From: Microbacterium oxydans | GTDB lineage: Bacteria > Actinomycetota > Actinomycetes > Actinomycetales > Microbacteriaceae | DNA length: 64,000 bases | Assembly: GCF_000956405.1 (NCBI RefSeq) | Contig: NZ_JYIV01000024.1 | Span: 99,104 to 163,103 of the forward strand | Direction: 5' to 3' | Shown here: piece after piece, positions 17,408 through 25,213 of the stretch | How the letters are laid out: the number at the start of each line of letters is the position of its first letter | Numbering within the stretch: position 1 is the first letter of the stretch | Translations under genes and position numbers: made by a program | The notes under the pieces: generated by a model | The model's input: only the letters and a program-made list of their open reading frames with translations | Told to the model about the DNA's origin: nothing | The model's database searches: none

Positions 17408-19810
17408 GTGGCCAACCACCTTCCTCTTCCGACTCCGATCAATCTGACGGAGAGCAAACGCCGTCCCCCGAACCCGACGGGCACGGAGGTCGTCTTCAAT
17501 CCCCGACGGCAGGCGACGACGCTGCGCGGCATCCTCGAAGGGCTGGAATCGAACCTTCCCGGTGCGTTCGTCAGCACCTCGGAAGAGGAAGACGGCATCG
17601 ATGCGTCGGAACTCGGACGCATCGTCCTGAAGATCACAGGCACCATGGCCTTCACAACCAGTGGGCTCGGCAGCTGGGACCACAAGCTCGTCGCCCTCGG
17701 CATCAGCCACGAGAAGACCTTCTACGCGCTCAGCGACGCTGACTCTCGCCGCTTCTTCCGTGAGCTCGTCGACACGTACGACGCGGACCCCGACGGGTTC
17801 GACACCACAGCGTCGTGGAAGCAAGCGCTCGACCAGATCGCGAACATCGAACTCTATGACCGCGGCGACCGAGAGACGCCGGATCTTCCTGACCCGGGCG
17901 ACGACGGCGTCGTTGTCGTCGACATCAGCGCCTGGCCGACGTCCATCGCCACCCGTGGGGCCGAGAAGGAAGCGAAGGCCCGCATCACTGAGCTCGTCGA
18001 GCTCATCGACTCCTCTGACGATGACCGAGTGCATGTGATCTATGACGACGCTGACCCGGACCGTCCTGTGATCCGAGCTCAGCTCGGCCGGGGAATGCTG
18101 GACGTTATTCTCGACCACCCTCTCGTCGAGAAGGTGCGCGGCCCCCTGCAAGCGGATGTGACAGTCGCTGACCTCGCGGGAGGCAGTCGTCCTCAGGGCG
18201 ATGTCGTCCCGTCGGGCGCCGCCATTGGCATCATCGACGACCAAGTCATCGACTCCAACCCCTGGCTCCATGGGGTCGTCGTGAAGTCGCGCTCGTTCCC
18301 TGACGACGGTTCGATGGGGATGCCCACCGCGCACGCCACACAAGTGGCGGGCATCGCCGCCTGGGGGCGCGTGGCCGACCTTCTCGACGGCGATCCCGGA
18401 CGCAGCCCACGTCCCATCTATTCGGCGCGCGTAGCGCACAGCGCGGCGCAAGGGCGCACCGCCCTTGCCGGGGCGCCCACCGTCGAGGTCGCGGCAGCGA
18501 TGCGATGGCTGGCCTCCGAAGGCGTTCGGATCGTCGTGTTCGCATTCGCCTACCCCTACGCAGATGATGACGCGCTCCCGTCCGATCTGACGGCAGTCAT
18601 CGACGAGCTCGCTCGAGAGCTCAACCTCGTCGTGGTCCTGAGCGCCGGGAACCTCACCGCGCTTCCCGAAGGCACGCACTGGAAGACGGACTACCCGACC
18701 TACCTCCACGACCCGTCCGCCCGAATCGCGTCCCCAGGAGCTGCCGCGCTGGCGCTCACCGTCGGGTCCGTCGCACACTCCCACGCCCCCGACACGACCG
18801 CGTCCCGGGGTGCTGTGCGCATCGCTGACATCGGTCAGCCCGCACCGTTCTCCCGCACTGGCCCCACGGTCACCGGTCGCCACAAGCCGGAGTTCAGCGG
18901 TCATGGCGGAAGCTGGTCCTGGGATCAGGCCACGGGTACGCTACTCACCAAGGACGCGAACATCGCCACCACGACCCTCACCGCCCAACCTGGTGGTCGA
19001 CTGTTCAGCGCTGTCGCCGGTACGAGCTTCGCGGCTCCATTCGTTGCACATGAGGTGGCGGAGATCGCCACACGATACCCGGACGCCAGCGCGAACCGCC
19101 TACGGGCGCTCACCGCGCTATCCGCATTGCCACCTGACCCCATGCCCGCCGTCATCCACAGCGCGTACGGGGTACCCGACGCCTCCCAGGTGCTCGAAAG
19201 CGACGGTCCCCGCGCGATCTTCGTTCACGACGGCACAATCGAACGCGACACCTACCAGGTGATTTCCGTCCCCATCCCGGATGAGTTCGCGAAGGAGACC
19301 TTCGACCGCGAGCTTCGTGTGGCGCTGGCCTTCGATCCTGCGGTGCGCCGCAGCCGCCGGGACTACATCTCCGGCCGCATCAAGGTGCAGCTATACCGAA
19401 ATCACACCCTTGAGGAGATCACGCAGATCTTCCGTCAACAGCCGACGGTAAAAGAGCGAGCGGCCGGCGCGACAGCGTTCGGCCTTCCCGACGGCCGCAA
19501 CGCCATCAACCTCCTGCCGGGCTCGAACTCTGTGAACCTGGACACCGTCATGTGCCGAAGCATTCGCCGGCAGGGCGGCTGGGACCCGGATGACCACAGC
19601 TACTTCCTCGTGCTCACCCACTCGTCGAGCCCGTGGACGGATTCGCAGAAGAACGATACGCCGACCCAGGACTACGCCATCGCCGTGGAGCTGCTCGCTC
19701 ACGGGCGTCCCCAGCTCGATCTTCACGCGGCTGCGGAAGCGCAGTTGACAGCACAGACGGAAGCGCAGTTGCGCCAGCAGGGCCGACAGCGAGAGCGAGG
19801 CCGCTCATGA
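17408..19810 (+). CDS. ietS: Subtilisin-family (S8) serine protease, IetS-like
   Basis: About 800 aa from GTG 17408; the longer frame upstream overlaps the ATPase gene and is not protein-like. An N-terminal region of about 265 residues is unique to this type. The S8 catalytic domain has Asp in IGIIDDQV (about 277), His in PTAHATQVAGIA (about 309), the oxyanion Asn in VLSAGN (about 415) and the Ser in GTSFAAPFVAH (about 540). A C-terminal region of about 240 residues follows. There is no signal peptide, so the protease is cytoplasmic, unlike most subtilases. TAGCAT lies 7 bp before the GTG, suggesting a second leaderless start. Likely effector of the IetAS-type system. Confidence 0.8.
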   Translation: MANHLPLPTPINLTESKRRPPNPTGTEVVFNPRRQATTLRGILEGLESNLPGAFVSTSEEEDGIDASELGRIVLKITGTMAFTTSGLGSWDHKLVALGISHEKTFYALSDADSRRFFRELVDTYDADPDGFDTTASWKQALDQIANIELYDRGDRETPDLPDPGDDGVVVVDISAWPTSIATRGAEKEAKARITELVELIDSSDDDRVHVIYDDADPDRPVIRAQLGRGMLDVILDHPLVEKVRGPLQADVTVADLAGGSRPQGDVVPSGAAIGIIDDQVIDSNPWLHGVVVKSRSFPDDGSMGMPTAHATQVAGIAAWGRVADLLDGDPGRSPRPIYSARVAHSAAQGRTALAGAPTVEVAAAMRWLASEGVRIVVFAFAYPYADDDALPSDLTAVIDELARELNLVVVLSAGNLTALPEGTHWKTDYPTYLHDPSARIASPGAAALALTVGSVAHSHAPDTTASRGAVRIADIGQPAPFSRTGPTVTGRHKPEFSGHGGSWSWDQATGTLLTKDANIATTTLTAQPGGRLFSAVAGTSFAAPFVAHEVAEIATRYPDASANRLRALTALSALPPDPMPAVIHSAYGVPDASQVLESDGPRAIFVHDGTIERDTYQVISVPIPDEFAKETFDRELRVALAFDPAVRRSRRDYISGRIKVQLYRNHTLEEITQIFRQQPTVKERAAGATAFGLPDGRNAINLLPGSNSVNLDTVMCRSIRRQGGWDPDDHSYFLVLTHSSSPWTDSQKNDTPTQDYAIAVELLAHGRPQLDLHAAAEAQLTAQTEAQLRQQGRQRERGRS

Positions 19811-20127
19811 TGCCGCACATTGCCTCGGCCTGGGGCCAAGATCCCTCAGCGGCTTTCCACGACGAGCTGTACCTCGCGTTCACCGTCAAAGAGGGCCACG
19901 GAGGCAAGACCTGGGTGGTCGAAGGGCCATGCCCCTATTGCGCGGGGGACGTGAAGTTCGAGATCGAACGTGAAGGTGTCCCGAGCGACACCTCGGACCT
20001 CGTCGCCCAGTCCGAGTCGTCGGATGTGCTGATGATCGAGTGCACGTGCTCCGCAGTGCACTCGGGCCGCCCGGCTGGAGTTCGCGGCTGCGGCCAGATG
20101 TGGACGCTCGAGCTGGAGGCATCATGA
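19807..20127 (+). CDS. Small zinc-ribbon-like protein in the ATPase-protease operon
   Basis: 106 aa. The start overlaps the protease stop by 4 nt (ATGA). Cys42 and Cys45 (CPYC), then Cys79 and Cys81 (ECTC), His85 and Cys95 (GCGQMW) form a pattern that could bind one or two zinc ions. The rest is acidic with no membrane segment. Tight coupling on both sides indicates that it works with the protease and the downstream membrane protein. It is not part of the two-gene IetAS definition I know, so it may be an added component. No family recognised. Confidence 0.7.
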   Translation: MMPHIASAWGQDPSAAFHDELYLAFTVKEGHGGKTWVVEGPCPYCAGDVKFEIEREGVPSDTSDLVAQSESSDVLMIECTCSAVHSGRPAGVRGCGQMWTLELEAS

Positions 20128-20594
20128 CCGGCAGCACGTACAAGGTGACCGCGATTCGCCGCCCCACGACTGAGCAGATCGCGACCCATGAACGGGTCAA
20201 GGCAATGCAGGCAAACCAGTTGCCCGTTGTGCGCAAGGCTGCCGAGAAGTGGCGCAACGGTCTGGGGTTCTCCGGGGCTGCCGTTGCCGCAGCGTCGCTG
20301 TTGACGTCCCCAGAGGTCTTGGCCACGGCCAGCGAATCTCAGCGGATACAGGGCGGCTGGGTTGTTCTGGCAGCGCTTGTCGCGACGCTCATCGCGGTCG
20401 GCGGGAGCCTTCGGGCGTCCTTCGGCTGGCCGAAGATTCAGTCGCTCAGCCTGAACAAGGTCAAGGCGTGGGAGCGTGCTGAGGTCCGCAAGAGCATCTG
20501 GTGGTTGCGCACGTCGATGATTGCGACCTTGGTCGCCATCGTCGCAGCGAGTGCCGGTGTTGCCGTGCTGCTCTTCGGATTCGTCTTGCCCTGA
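20124..20594 (+). CDS. Three-helix membrane protein, last gene of the ATPase-protease operon
   Basis: 156 aa from ATG 20124, overlapping the zinc-ribbon stop by 4 nt with GGAGG upstream. A soluble N-terminus of about 45 residues precedes helix 1 (about 52-70), helix 2 (about 78-100, GGWVVLAALVATLIAVGG), a basic loop and helix 3 (about 132-155, ATLVAIVAASAGVAVLLFG). A small membrane protein co-translated with a defence ATPase and protease is a plausible membrane-acting effector, or an anchor for the complex. That role is inference. Confidence 0.7.
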   Translation: MTGSTYKVTAIRRPTTEQIATHERVKAMQANQLPVVRKAAEKWRNGLGFSGAAVAAASLLTSPEVLATASESQRIQGGWVVLAALVATLIAVGGSLRASFGWPKIQSLSLNKVKAWERAEVRKSIWWLRTSMIATLVAIVAASAGVAVLLFGFVLP

Positions 20595-20808
20595 CGTGCG
20601 TTTGGCATAGTGCGGACTGAGGTGCAAAGGGCAGCCACCGACGTTTCAAATCGGATTGACGGCTGTGAATGAGAGGGCCTCGCCTGCCCGTCGCCCCCTG
20701 CTTGGGTCAGGACTACAGGATTCGCGCCAAGACGTAGCGTCGCTTGGGGAACAGACGCGTTCGGCTCATACGCTCGCTTAGAGCCGACGCGAGTGGAGGG
20801 CAGCTGCC

Positions 20809-21891
20809 GTGGCAATAGAAGGACGAGTGCACCGCTGGCCCTGGCTAGTCGTGGCCGGCGTCACGATCCTGGCGTTGGGCGCAGCGGGGGCATGGGCGGC
20901 GCTGACGGTCCTGCGCCCGACGGATGACCCGCTCGCTTCTACGGAGCACACCTACGTCGAGGTGACGGCAGGGTCAGTCGGTACCTCCATCGCGTTGAAC
21001 ACTGTCGCTGCATGGAGTCAGGTCCCTGTTGCCGCCAATCAGGCGACGGGCATCGTGACTGAGGTGACCGTCGAGACGGGCGCTGAGGTTGCTCAGGGTG
21101 CGACCCTGTACACAGTCGGGCTCCGGCCCGTGGTCGCAGCACAAGGCGAGGTTCCGATGTTCCGAGATATCGGTGCGGAGGCTACCGGTGCGGATGTCAG
21201 TCAACTGCAGCAGATGCTTGCATCCCTGGGCCATTACGGTGGCGCCATCGATGGCAAGGCTGGGAAAGGAACAGTCACGGCCATCACATCGTGGCAGGGG
21301 TCGCTGGGCGTGGACAAGACCGGTGTGGTCGCTCTCGGAGACGTTGTCTTCCTTCCCCAGCTCCCGTCGCGTGTGGCTTTCGATCCAGAGCTCATCGCGA
21401 GAGGGCTGACCCTCTCTGGTGGAGAGTCAGCAATTCTTGGCTTGGCTCCGGCGCCCGCATTCTGGATCCCCGTGACGGACGCGCAGGCAGCCATGATTCC
21501 GGCCGGAGGCTCGGTCGAGGTCACTGCACCGGACGGTCAGGTGTGGCCGGGCGTTGCAGGAGAGCAGAAGAGGAACGCGGACGACGGCACAGTGACCATC
21601 GCCGTGGCGGGAGCCGAGGGGGCGGTGCTGTGCGGTGATTTCTGTGGTCAGGTGCCCATATCGGGGCAGGCCACGCTTCCATCCAAGATTGTCACCGTCG
21701 AGCAGGTCGACGGGCTCGTTGTGCCGTCCGCAGCACTGGTCACGACTGCGACCAATGACACGGCCGTGATCGACAGCGACGACAACAGAGTGCCTGTCGA
21801 GGTCGTAGCCTCAGCCAAAGGCATGTCGGTGATCACTGGCGCGCCGGAGGGTCTGCGGGTGCGCGTGCCGGCAATGGAAGAGCCAGGCTGA
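20809..21891 (+). CDS. HlyD-type periplasmic adaptor with peptidoglycan-binding domain
   Basis: 360 aa from GTG 20809, with GGAGGG about 9 nt upstream. One N-terminal membrane helix (12-34) is followed by a HlyD/biotinyl-lipoyl-like part (ATGIVTEVTVETGAEVAQGATLYTVG). A PG_binding_1-type domain (VSQLQQMLASLGHYGGAIDGKAGKGTVTAITSWQ) comes next, and then the adaptor beta-domain. This architecture is common beside MacB-type ABC transporters in Actinobacteria. It links the ATPase and permease encoded directly downstream to the cell wall. The stop overlaps the ATPase start. Confidence 0.85.
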   Translation: MAIEGRVHRWPWLVVAGVTILALGAAGAWAALTVLRPTDDPLASTEHTYVEVTAGSVGTSIALNTVAAWSQVPVAANQATGIVTEVTVETGAEVAQGATLYTVGLRPVVAAQGEVPMFRDIGAEATGADVSQLQQMLASLGHYGGAIDGKAGKGTVTAITSWQGSLGVDKTGVVALGDVVFLPQLPSRVAFDPELIARGLTLSGGESAILGLAPAPAFWIPVTDAQAAMIPAGGSVEVTAPDGQVWPGVAGEQKRNADDGTVTIAVAGAEGAVLCGDFCGQVPISGQATLPSKIVTVEQVDGLVVPSAALVTTATNDTAVIDSDDNRVPVEVVASAKGMSVITGAPEGLRVRVPAMEEPG

Positions 21892-22541
21892 TGACGGACC
21901 TGAGAGTGCCATTAGAGGCGCGGGACGTCGACTTCGGTTACGTGCCCGGCTCGCTCGTCCTGAATGGATGGTCGGCGCAGTTCTCTGCCGGTAGCATGAC
22001 CGCCATCACCGGGCCGTCCGGGCGGGGGAAGTCCACGCTGCTTTACCTATTGGGATTGATGCTCCGCCCGTCGGCTGGGCAGGTCATCGTCAACGGCGAA
22101 GATGCTGCAAGCGCTCGGGACGCTCCTCGAGCACGACTTCGCGCGCAGCAGTTCGGCTTTGTGTTCCAAGACGCCGCGCTGGACGCGACGCGCAGTATCC
22201 TCGACAACGTCACGGAGACGGCTCTTTACCGGCGCGAGTCACGCGCCGCCGCTGAGAGAAGAGCGCGAGACCTGCTGGAACGCTTCGGGGTCGACCTCCC
22301 GCCGAACCGCAAACCCGGCCAGGTGTCTGGCGGGCAGGCTCAACGAATCGCACTGTGCCGGGCGCTCCTGAACGCGCCACGAGTGCTACTCGCCGACGAA
22401 CCGACCGGCAACCTTGATCCGGCGACCAGTGAACTCGTTGTCGAGGCGCTCAGAGGGCACGCGCACGCGGGCAATGCCGTCATCGTCGTCACACATTCGC
22501 CAGGTGTCGCGGCAGCCAGCGACGCGGAGATTCGCCTCTGA
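21891..22541 (+). CDS. ABC transporter ATP-binding protein (MacB/LolD type)
   Basis: 216 aa. Walker A GPSGRGKST, Q-loop FVFQDAALDATRS, signature SGGQAQRIALCRA, Walker B VLLADEPTGNLDP and the switch His in VVTHSP are all present, so the protein should be active. It overlaps the adaptor upstream and the permease downstream by 1 nt each, forming a three-gene MacAB-like exporter. Substrates of such modules are often peptides or lipids; here the cargo is unknown. Confidence 0.9.
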   Translation: MTDLRVPLEARDVDFGYVPGSLVLNGWSAQFSAGSMTAITGPSGRGKSTLLYLLGLMLRPSAGQVIVNGEDAASARDAPRARLRAQQFGFVFQDAALDATRSILDNVTETALYRRESRAAAERRARDLLERFGVDLPPNRKPGQVSGGQAQRIALCRALLNAPRVLLADEPTGNLDPATSELVVEALRGHAHAGNAVIVVTHSPGVAAASDAEIRL

Positions 22542-23632
22542 TGTGGGCCGTAGTCAGGGAGGGGGCCGCCTCCGCGCGCTCACAACCGGTAGCGTCTGCT
22601 GTCACGGTGCTCATGGTCGTCGGCATGATCCTGACTGTGATGCTCACGACTGGTCGTACGGTGGGCGCGGAGCAGCAGGTTCTCGGTTCCATTGACTCGG
22701 CAGGCACCCGCTCCATCACGGTGCGTGCCGAGGCCGGTGCGGGCGTCACGAGCAGCGTCATGGATCGTCTCGCTGGCATCGAAGGCATCGAGTGGGCTGC
22801 GGGGTTCTCCCAGGCGGTGGACGCGACGAACTCGGCCGTGCCTGACGGCGTCAAGGTCCCGGTGCGTCTTGCTTTCGGGTCTCATTTCGAGCGTCTCGGT
22901 GTTCCGTCCAGGATCCCGGTTCCAGGCTCGACCGCGTGGGCCTCCGTGGCCGCACTCGAGCAACTCGGAATGCCCGATGGTATCGGCGGGGTGGCGCTCA
23001 TGAACGGGGCAGCATACGGCGTGGCAGGAAGCCTCGACGTGCCCGACTTCCTCCGGGGGCTCGAACCGGCCGTCTTTGTTCCTCAACCGACGCCCTCGGG
23101 TGACGAGGTGCTGAGCGTCGTGATCGTCATCGCCGACTCTCCACAGTTGGTGGCTCCGGTCAGCGACGCAGTTGTCTCTGTTCTCGGCGCCGATGATCCG
23201 ACGAAGATTACCGTTCAGACCAGCGAAGCCCTCGCGCATCTTCGCGGGCTCATTGAAGGGCAACTGGGATCATTCTCGCGAGGACTGGTCGTCGCGCTTC
23301 TCGGGCTGACGGGAATGCTCGTCGCCATCCTCCTGTACGGCCTCGTCATGATGCGAAGGAAGGACTTCGGACGCCGTAGGGCCCTCGGTGCCACCCGCGG
23401 CCTCATAATCGGTCTCCTGCTCGCTCAGACGGGGATGCTCGCACTCACCGGGATCCTCGTGGGGTCAGTGCTCTCCGGGGTGCTGCTACTCGCCTCCGGG
23501 GATCCATGGCCCGGGCTTGCGTTCACCGCGGCGCTCGGTATCCTCACGCTGATCACCGCACTTCTCGCTGCGCTTGTGCCAGCCACGATTGCGAGCCGCC
23601 GTGAACCAATCCGGGAACTCCGTGTTCCCTGA
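22541..23632 (+). CDS. FtsX/MacB-type ABC permease
   Basis: 363 aa. Helix 1 lies near the N-terminus (VASAVTVLMVVGMILTVMLT), followed by an extracytoplasmic domain of about 200 residues. Three C-terminal helices (VVALLGLTGMLVAILLYGLVM, GLIIGLLLAQTGMLALTGIL, FTAALGILTLITALLAALVP) complete the typical 1+3 MacB/FtsX topology. RRKDFGRRRALGATRG is the FtsX coupling segment. Completes the export module begun at 20809. Confidence 0.88.
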   Translation: MWAVVREGAASARSQPVASAVTVLMVVGMILTVMLTTGRTVGAEQQVLGSIDSAGTRSITVRAEAGAGVTSSVMDRLAGIEGIEWAAGFSQAVDATNSAVPDGVKVPVRLAFGSHFERLGVPSRIPVPGSTAWASVAALEQLGMPDGIGGVALMNGAAYGVAGSLDVPDFLRGLEPAVFVPQPTPSGDEVLSVVIVIADSPQLVAPVSDAVVSVLGADDPTKITVQTSEALAHLRGLIEGQLGSFSRGLVVALLGLTGMLVAILLYGLVMMRRKDFGRRRALGATRGLIIGLLLAQTGMLALTGILVGSVLSGVLLLASGDPWPGLAFTAALGILTLITALLAALVPATIASRREPIRELRVP

Positions 23633-23639
23633 TGCCGAA

Positions 23640-23656
23640 GAGGGGCCTCGCCCCTC
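23640..23656. terminator. Short bidirectional hairpin
   Basis: GAGGGGC and GCCCCTC (7 bp, 3-nt loop) lie between the convergent permease stop and the hypothetical gene at 23669. Confidence 0.55.
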
Positions 23657-23668
23657 CGCACTCCGTCT

Positions 23669-24202
23669 CTACCCGTCGAGGTTGGTAAGGAATGAGCGGG
23701 TCAGAGCGTTCATGTCAGGCTGGCGGGCTCCGAAGCTCGACTGGTTGCTAGGCGCAAGGCGCAACGGTTCGTCGAAGCCTTCGACGGTGACGGTCAGCGC
23801 GAAGACACCGGGCCAGGTGCGTCGTTCGTCACGGTCCACAAGTCCGAATGGCTCCTCTGTGCGAACCTCGCTGACGCCCCGACGGGAGACGGCACGGCAC
23901 TCGAGGTCCCGGGCTTCTCGACGCCCCGTGGCCTGTGCCTCAACGATCCGATGTGTCGTCACCACCCGCACACTGACCATGTACGTGTCCACGTCCATAT
24001 CGACGAATGCAGCCTCGACCATGTCGCCACCGCAGAGCAGAGTGAGGTTGGAGAGGAGCTCGGAGTACCACGGCGGCACGTTGCCGCGGAACATGTAGTC
24101 GTCCAACAGGCCTTCCACCTGCCGGTTGCCGGTCAGCCACTCGTGAAGGTCGGCGGTCAGTGCCTGGTCGTCTTCGGTCTGTGATGAATGCCCTACGTGC
24201 AT
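23669..24202 (-). CDS. Hypothetical protein, 177 aa
   Basis: Soluble acidic protein from ATG 24200-24202. The middle has WYSELLSNLTLLCGGDMVEAAFVDMDVDTYMVSVRVVTTHRIV, suggesting an alpha/beta domain. The C-terminus has DERRTWPGVFALTVTVEGFDEPLRL. No family recognised. Its start borders the long non-coding stretch 24203-24973. Confidence 0.6.
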   Translation of the reverse strand: MHVGHSSQTEDDQALTADLHEWLTGNRQVEGLLDDYMFRGNVPPWYSELLSNLTLLCGGDMVEAAFVDMDVDTYMVSVRVVTTHRIVEAQATGRREARDLECRAVSRRGVSEVRTEEPFGLVDRDERRTWPGVFALTVTVEGFDEPLRLAPSNQSSFGARQPDMNALTRSFLTNLDG

Positions 24203-24297
24203 TGCGCCTCCGTCAAGTGGTTTCTCGAACGGTATCGGGACCCTCGGACATGACGAGTGCTGCGGACAATACCTTTCGACTCAAAGTCGCAACCGTC

Positions 24298-24471
24298 CTA
24301 GGGTGTCGGGGTTGGAGCCGGCGGGACCTCTAGGGGGAATGCGGCGATGGACCCGGCCAGCCCTACGGCGATGCTCGCTGCCAGGCAGATGAACCCGATG
24401 CGCGTGATGAGGCCTCGGTTGTCGAGCCATTTCTGATCCGCTTGTCTCAGATCCTGTAGTTCGCTGCATAC
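24298..24471 (-). pseudogene. Start-less remnant of a small membrane-protein gene
   Basis: A frame on the minus strand reads ELQDLRQADQKWLDN, then a membrane helix (RIGFICLAASIAVGLAG) and a Pro-rich tail (EVPPAPTPTP), and ends at a TAG. It is preceded by an in-frame TAA at 24472-24474 and has no ATG, GTG or TTG. An ATG in another frame lies at 24467-24469, so a small frameshift near the 5' end would explain it. It looks like the C-terminal piece of a real gene rather than chance. Confidence 0.4.
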
Positions 24472-24534
24472 TTACGAACTTAAGTCCGTATGTTGCAAAG
24501 TAGGCGATACGGCAGATGCGTATGTGTGTGCTAC

Positions 24535-24880
24535 GTTGTGGGGGAAGTTCCTGTCCCAGGTGGATAAGAACACTCCTCCCACACGGGCGGAGCCCGAAAG
24601 GGAACATGGGCGGATTGAGTCCGCACAGTATGACGCGAACGGCTAGAGGCCGGGAGTGAATTCGCAAAGGCTAGAGACCGGCGCGGAACAATAGTCGATG
24701 GGCGATTCGCCCTCCGACACACCACCGTAGGCGATGCGTCACGGCGGTGGCAGGACACTGGAAACGGGCGGGAACCCGGCCGGTGTCGCGGAAAGCGCCA
24801 GGTGCGCTGGACGCGAAGTGGCGAGAACGCACGAGACGGATACCTCGAGTCCCCAGGCAGGCTCTCGGAGGCCCGACTTG
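24535..24880 (+). ncRNA. Candidate large structured RNA, unidentified
   Basis: A gene-free stretch dense in nested hairpins. GTGGG/CCCAC and GTTC/GAAC form the first helix (24538-24582). Others are GCGGA/TCCGC (24610-24624), GTCG..GGGCG/CGCCC..CGAC (24694-24718), CCACCG/CGGTGG (24722-24750), GACAC-GG/CC-GGTGTC with inner CGGG/CCCG (24754-24787) and CCAG/CTGG (24798-24810). Loops on the plus strand are purine-rich with several GAAA segments, which favours plus-strand transcription. GGCTAGAGRCCGG occurs twice (24641-24653, 24669-24681). It does not read as RNase P, tmRNA or SRP RNA. It lies upstream of a 55-aa membrane protein gene. Confidence 0.5.
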
Positions 24881-24973
24881 TCGTCGATCTCATCAGCCAC
24901 GCACGAACTTTTGTTAGCATTCCCGTCAACCATCAGTGCCTTGTCCTGGGCTCCGCACTAGTTGGGAGACGCG

Positions 24974-25141
24974 ATGTTCGACATCGCCCCATTGCTCACT
25001 GAGGCAAGCGGACCGCTGTCGCTGCTCGCTCTCGTCGTCATCATGCCCATCATGTGGGTGGCGGTTCTCGGCACAGGCCCACGGGGGAAGAACGCACGGA
25101 AGGTGCTGTCCATCATCTTTCGACGTAGACCACCAGGCTGA
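24974..25141 (+). CDS. Small membrane protein, 55 aa
   Basis: ATG 24974 with GGGAGA 6 nt upstream. It encodes MFDIAPLLTEASGPLS, one membrane helix (LLALVVIMPIMWVAVLGTG) and a basic tail (RGKNARKVLSIIFRRRPPG). Negative-out/positive-in charge distribution predicts the tail in the cytoplasm. Directly downstream of the structured RNA candidate, so the RNA could be its leader. It is short, and is supported by the ribosome site and composition only. Confidence 0.5.
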   Translation: MFDIAPLLTEASGPLSLLALVVIMPIMWVAVLGTGPRGKNARKVLSIIFRRRPPG

Positions 25142-25213
25142 TTGCACCAGCGCAGTGTGTACCCCTCGGTCGCTTCCGAAACCCGCTACCACTTCGCGGT
25201 AAGGGCGCCGGCA

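Noticed and set aside
17162..18904. Long minus-strand frame opposite the protease
   Set aside because: Antisense shadow of the GC-rich protease gene; the S8 catalytic triad is on the plus strand.
24692..24880. Group I or group II intron
   Set aside because: A possible P7-like pairing exists, but no complete P/Q/R/S core, no domain V-like hairpin and no intron-encoded protein were found, so only an unidentified structured RNA is claimed.
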